A DNA stretch of 9,824 nt, taken from Nitrospirota bacterium. Lineage in GTDB: Bacteria > Nitrospirota > Nitrospiria > Nitrospirales > UBA8639. Of the stretch, positions 6,862-9,824 are shown one piece after another. Under the pieces are notes generated by a model, which made no database searches, was not told where the DNA came from, and was given only the letters and a program-made list of their open reading frames with translations. Numbering within the stretch: the stretch's first letter is position 1; every line of letters starts with the position of its first letter. The position numbers and the translations under genes were made by a program. The stretch covers positions 1,317,285 to 1,327,108 of the forward strand of contig CP070628.1 in the NCBI GenBank assembly GCA_020355985.1, in the 5' to 3' direction.

Positions 6862-7069
6862 ATAGGCATTATGTCTTAAGACCATGCTTGTGAGTTGGAA
6901 GAGTTGGCTCAATATCTGGTTGGATATTCGCTGCAGATATGGCTGGTTAAGTGAATCTTTCTCTTATACCTGTCCTACATGTGAAGAATGAAGGTGATTT
7001 TGATCTTTTGGTCTTCTGCCCAACTGTCTTCTCACCGATGAGAGGGTAGGTGTTAGAGGAGGCTGCATT
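6862..7069. other. Gene-free stretch upstream of arfB
   Basis: I see no coding region here beyond a 17-codon ATG frame at 6988 that I do not trust. It holds a 10-bp palindrome GTCTTAAGAC (6872-6881) and an inverted repeat ATATCTG (6912-6918)/CAGATAT (6934-6940). It must contain the promoter of the arfB-ptrB pair, but no convincing -35/-10 pair stands out. AGGAGG at 7057-7062 is the arfB ribosome site. Confidence 0.5.
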
Positions 7070-7501
7070 ATGGCGATTGTAATTAATGCTTCCACATCGA
7101 TTCCAGATGCTGAAATTCAGTTTTCTGCTGTTCGAAGTGCCGGCCCTGGTGGTCAGAATGTCAATAAAGTCAATAGTCGGGTGATTTTGGAATTTAATCT
7201 CGTTCGTTCATCCGCTCTGACCTCTTATCAAAAGCGGCGAATAAAGACCGCTTTGGGAAATCGGATCAACCAACATGGCATCTTGCGCATGCAAGCACAA
7301 CGACATCGTTCACAAGCGGTTAATCGAGCAGAAGTCCTTGAACGATTTGTCGAATTGCTTCAAAAGGCACTACAACCAATGAAGCATAGAATAAAAACCC
7401 GTGTCCCGACCCGGGTTCGGGAACAGCGACTGGAAGTCAAAAAACAACGAACACAGACCAAGCGTACCCGCCAAGTCCCTCGAAACTTTGATGACCCATA
7501 A
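7070..7501 (+). CDS. arfB: Alternative ribosome-rescue factor ArfB (YaeJ-type peptidyl-tRNA hydrolase)
   Basis: This 143-residue cytoplasmic protein is a codon-independent release factor that hydrolyses peptidyl-tRNA on ribosomes stalled at the end of broken mRNAs. The catalytic GGQ is at 27-29 within SAGPGGQNVNK. About residues 1-100 are the class-I release-factor catalytic fold only, with no codon-recognition domain, which separates it from RF1/RF2. Residues about 105-137 form a very basic tail (RVPTRVREQRLEVKKQRTQTK region) typical of ArfB, which in the family enters the empty mRNA channel to sense stalling. Length matches the 140-residue E. coli protein. The start has an optimal AGGAGG seven bases upstream. 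It lies 40 bases before the oligopeptidase gene with no terminator between, so the two are probably co-transcribed. Confidence 0.93.
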   Translation: MAIVINASTSIPDAEIQFSAVRSAGPGGQNVNKVNSRVILEFNLVRSSALTSYQKRRIKTALGNRINQHGILRMQAQRHRSQAVNRAEVLERFVELLQKALQPMKHRIKTRVPTRVREQRLEVKKQRTQTKRTRQVPRNFDDP

Positions 7502-7541
7502 CGGATCAATAACCTGACGGCAAGATGATAAGGAAGTTTCC

Positions 7542-9623
7542 ATGACCACTCGTTCATCCCATGCGGCTTCGGCATGTCCTGATCCTCCTCGAGCCCCGTT
7601 GATTCCCCATCGATTGGAACAGCATGGACAGGTTCGATTTGATGACTATTATTGGTTGAACGACCGCTCAAACCCAGAAGTCCTGGCGTATTTACAGAAA
7701 GAAAATAACTATGCGACGGCTATGCGACGGCAAACGGCTGATCTGGAACGCACCTTGTTCGAAGAAATAAAAGGCCGTATCAAGCAAACCGATTTATCCG
7801 TTCCTTTCAAACAAGGAGACTATGTCTATTACATTCGTTATGAGGAAGGAAAGGAATATGCCCTCTATTGCCGGAAAAAAGGCTCACTAAGCAGCCCGGA
7901 AGAAATTATGTTAGATGGCAATGAGCTCGCTCAAGGCCATGAGTACTTTTCTCTTGGGCATTGGATGGTGAGTTCAGGTCAAGATATTCTGGCTTATGCC
8001 ATTGATACTCAAGGACGTCGGATCTACTCCATTGCCTTTAAACACCTTTCTACAGGAGAAACCTGGCAAGAAACGATTCCCTCTGTGACGGGAAATATGG
8101 AATGGGGAAATGACAATCGAACACTATTCTATGCGAGGCAAGATCCTGAAACGCTGCGATCTTTCCAAATCTATCGGCATGTATTGGGGAATGACCCGGC
8201 CCAGGATGAATTGGTGTATGAAGAACCGGATGAGACGTTTTCAGTCTTTGTGACCAAATCCAAATCCAAGCGGTTTCTCATGATTGGGTTACACCAAACG
8301 GTGAGCAGTGAATATTGGTATTTAAATGCCGATTCACCTGGAGGAATGTTTCAAGTCTTTCACCCGCGAGAGCGGGGGCATGAATATGATGTCGATCATC
8401 TTGGAGAGCATTTCTTTATTCGCACGAATGATCAGGCAAAAAATTTTCGATTGATGAAGACGGGGGTGAAGACCACTCATAAAACACAATGGCAGGAAGT
8501 CATTCCGCACCGTGAAGACGTGTTTTTTGAAGGATTTGAGTTGTTCCGTGAGTACTTGGTTGTCGAGGAACGTAAACAGGGTCTCATTCATCTGCGAGTC
8601 CTTCATGATTCGGAAAAGGAAGGGCACGATTTGGATTTTGGAGAGCCAGCGTATTTTGTGGCATTGGGCGATAATTTTGAGATTGATACGCCATATCTCC
8701 GTTTTGGCTATACCTCAATGACGACGCCCATGACGATCTATGATTATCATATGGAAACACGGGAAAAAGTATTTTTGAAGCAAGAGGAAGTCCTGGGTAA
8801 CTTTCAGATCCGTCATTACCAAACGGAACGTCTCTTTGCACGTGCAGAAGATGGCACGTCAATTCCTATTTCGTTAGTGTATCGGAAAGGATTTTCCCAA
8901 AATGGCACTCAACCCTTACTACTCTACGGCTATGGGTCTTATGGAGCCAGTATGGATGCCAGTTTTAGTTCGGCTCGGTTGAGTTTGTTAGATCGTGGGT
9001 TTGTCTATGCTTTAGCCCATATACGAGGCGGAGAAGAATTGGGCCGTCAGTGGTATGAAAATGGAAAACTCCTTGAGAAAAAAAATACTTTTACTGATTT
9101 TATTGCTTGTGCGGAATTTCTTCTTCAGCAAGGGTATTGCCATCCGCAGAAGATCTTTGCCATGGGAGGAAGTGCCGGTGGTTTGTTAATGGGAGCCGTG
9201 ATGAATATGCGTCCGGAGTTGTTTCATGGCATGATCGCGCAAGTGCCATTTGTGGATGTCGTGACTACCATGTTGGACTCTACTATTCCACTCACGACAG
9301 GAGAGTATGATGAGTGGGGCGATCCCAATCAGCCTGAATATTATGACTATATGTTGTCATATTCTCCATACGATAATGTTGAGTCAAAAGCCTATCCACA
9401 CCTGTTAGTTACGGCGGGGCTGCATGATTCGCAAGTGCAATATTGGGAGCCCGCAAAATGGGTGGCGAAGTTGCGTGCCCTCAAAACCGATGAACATCGT
9501 CTCCTACTCAAAACCAATATGGAAGCTGGACATAGCGGGGCCTCAGGTCGTTTTAAACGCTATGAGGAAACGGCAATGATTTATGCCTTTCTATTGGATT
9601 TAGCTGGTGTTGCCCATACATAA
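7542..9623 (+). CDS. ptrB: Oligopeptidase B (prolyl oligopeptidase family, S9A serine peptidase)
   Basis: This 693-residue protein should cleave short peptides after Arg or Lys. A short N-terminal segment with DDYYWLNDRSNPEV (34-47) leads into a beta-propeller (about 80-430) that restricts access to small peptides. The alpha/beta-hydrolase domain (about 435-693) contains the triad: S544 in GGSAGG, D629 in TAGLHDSQV, and H664 in EAGHSG. The GEYDEWGDP segment (587-595) corresponds to the acidic site that gives oligopeptidase B its preference for basic residues, favouring this call over prolyl oligopeptidase. Length is close to the 686 residues of the E. coli enzyme. No signal peptide is evident, so it is probably cytoplasmic. 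AGGAAG at 7531-7536 lies five bases before the ATG. The first 20 residues are not family-conserved, so a slightly later start is possible but less well supported. Confidence 0.95.
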   Translation: MTTRSSHAASACPDPPRAPLIPHRLEQHGQVRFDDYYWLNDRSNPEVLAYLQKENNYATAMRRQTADLERTLFEEIKGRIKQTDLSVPFKQGDYVYYIRYEEGKEYALYCRKKGSLSSPEEIMLDGNELAQGHEYFSLGHWMVSSGQDILAYAIDTQGRRIYSIAFKHLSTGETWQETIPSVTGNMEWGNDNRTLFYARQDPETLRSFQIYRHVLGNDPAQDELVYEEPDETFSVFVTKSKSKRFLMIGLHQTVSSEYWYLNADSPGGMFQVFHPRERGHEYDVDHLGEHFFIRTNDQAKNFRLMKTGVKTTHKTQWQEVIPHREDVFFEGFELFREYLVVEERKQGLIHLRVLHDSEKEGHDLDFGEPAYFVALGDNFEIDTPYLRFGYTSMTTPMTIYDYHMETREKVFLKQEEVLGNFQIRHYQTERLFARAEDGTSIPISLVYRKGFSQNGTQPLLLYGYGSYGASMDASFSSARLSLLDRGFVYALAHIRGGEELGRQWYENGKLLEKKNTFTDFIACAEFLLQQGYCHPQKIFAMGGSAGGLLMGAVMNMRPELFHGMIAQVPFVDVVTTMLDSTIPLTTGEYDEWGDPNQPEYYDYMLSYSPYDNVESKAYPHLLVTAGLHDSQVQYWEPAKWVAKLRALKTDEHRLLLKTNMEAGHSGASGRFKRYEETAMIYAFLLDLAGVAHT

Positions 9624-9746
9624 ATATGGTGGAATTGCCTGTACCATTCAGGGCCTATCTCCTCCTGTGCTCCAGTATGTTCTCTCACGCAATCAGTTGA
9701 CTTTCCCGTTTTCCTGCTTATCTACAAATCAACAACGAAACACCTT

Positions 9747-9756
9747 CCCAGCTGGG
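9747..9756. repeat. 10-bp palindrome downstream of ptrB
   Basis: CCCAGCTGGG is self-complementary. It lacks a loop and a T-tract, so it is not a standard terminator. I found no clear intrinsic terminator for ptrB in the remaining 200 bases. Confidence 0.4.
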
Positions 9757-9778
9757 TGAATGAAGAAAACGTATTGTG

Positions 9779-9795
9779 TTGATGACGTTCATCAA
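9779..9795. promoter_or_regulatory. 17-bp inverted repeat, operator-like
   Basis: TTGATGA (9779-9785) and TCATCAA (9789-9795) are perfect inverted arms around CGT. It lies 15 bases before a possible start codon at 9811 and has no T-tract, so an operator or a hairpin in a short leader is more likely than a terminator. Confidence 0.45.
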
Positions 9796-9810
9796 GAAGT
9801 AGGGAAAAGT

Positions 9811-9824
9811 ATGTTAGTGAAATG
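9811..9824 (+). CDS. Possible start of a further gene (only four codons visible)
   Basis: ATG at 9811 is preceded by AGGGA (9801-9805) five bases upstream, a usable ribosome site. Only M-L-V-K can be read, and the next codon starts TG, so it could even be a stop. No product can be proposed. Confidence 0.2.

Noticed and set aside
6988..7041. 17-codon frame before arfB as a regulatory leader peptide
   Set aside because: It is too short, has no clear SD, shows no run of a single amino acid, and no terminator/antiterminator pair follows.
1..9824. Mobile element, CRISPR array, toxin-antitoxin or defence island
   Set aside because: No transposase, integrase, direct-repeat array with spacers, tRNA-associated att site or paired small genes could be found; gene content is core-like and base composition of the coding regions is even.

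Overview
This is a bacterial chromosomal window with a moderate-to-low GC content (roughly mid-40s % by eye). It reads as core transcription and stress functions, not as a mobile or defence region. The genes are Gram-negative-like: an RpoD with region 1.1 and a large acidic non-conserved region, a CusS/QseC-style sensor kinase, ArfB, and oligopeptidase B. I could not fix the lineage from sequence alone. A Nitrospirota- or Proteobacteria-like bacterium is a plausible inference, nothing more. No insertion sequences, CRISPR arrays, tRNA or rRNA genes, or phage genes are visible.

Layout. Bases 1-656, minus strand, hold the 5' two thirds of a response-regulator/diguanylate cyclase (REC-GGDEF) gene that runs off the left edge. 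A divergent, very AT-rich intergenic region (657-1256) follows, with candidate rpoD promoters and several inverted repeats. rpoD (1257-3074) ends in a textbook intrinsic terminator. A response regulator/histidine kinase pair (3262-5345) overlaps by ATGA. Its regulator has a good -10 element so close to the ATG that the mRNA may be leaderless. A 140-base gap then carries helically phased TTAA repeats. A second sigma-70-type factor (called here at 5486-6736) follows, closed by a perfect 16-bp terminator hairpin. After about 200 bases of gene-free DNA come arfB (7070-7501) and a ptrB-like oligopeptidase B (7542-9623), probably one operon. The last 200 bases carry a 17-bp palindrome in front of what may be the first codons of another gene.

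How the parts may fit together. The primary sigma factor, a membrane-sensing two-component system and an alternative (group 2 / RpoS-like) sigma factor lie in a row on one strand. The TTAA repeats directly before the second sigma gene look like a binding site for an OmpR-family regulator. A testable model is that the kinase senses an envelope signal and its regulator switches on the second sigma factor, which then redirects polymerase at promoters overlapping the housekeeping set. The adjacent ArfB (ribosome rescue) and oligopeptidase B (degradation of short peptides) would suit a stress or stationary-phase role, but nothing in the sequence ties them to that sigma factor. Apart from this possible regulatory circuit, the window is ordinary; I see no clearly undescribed system.
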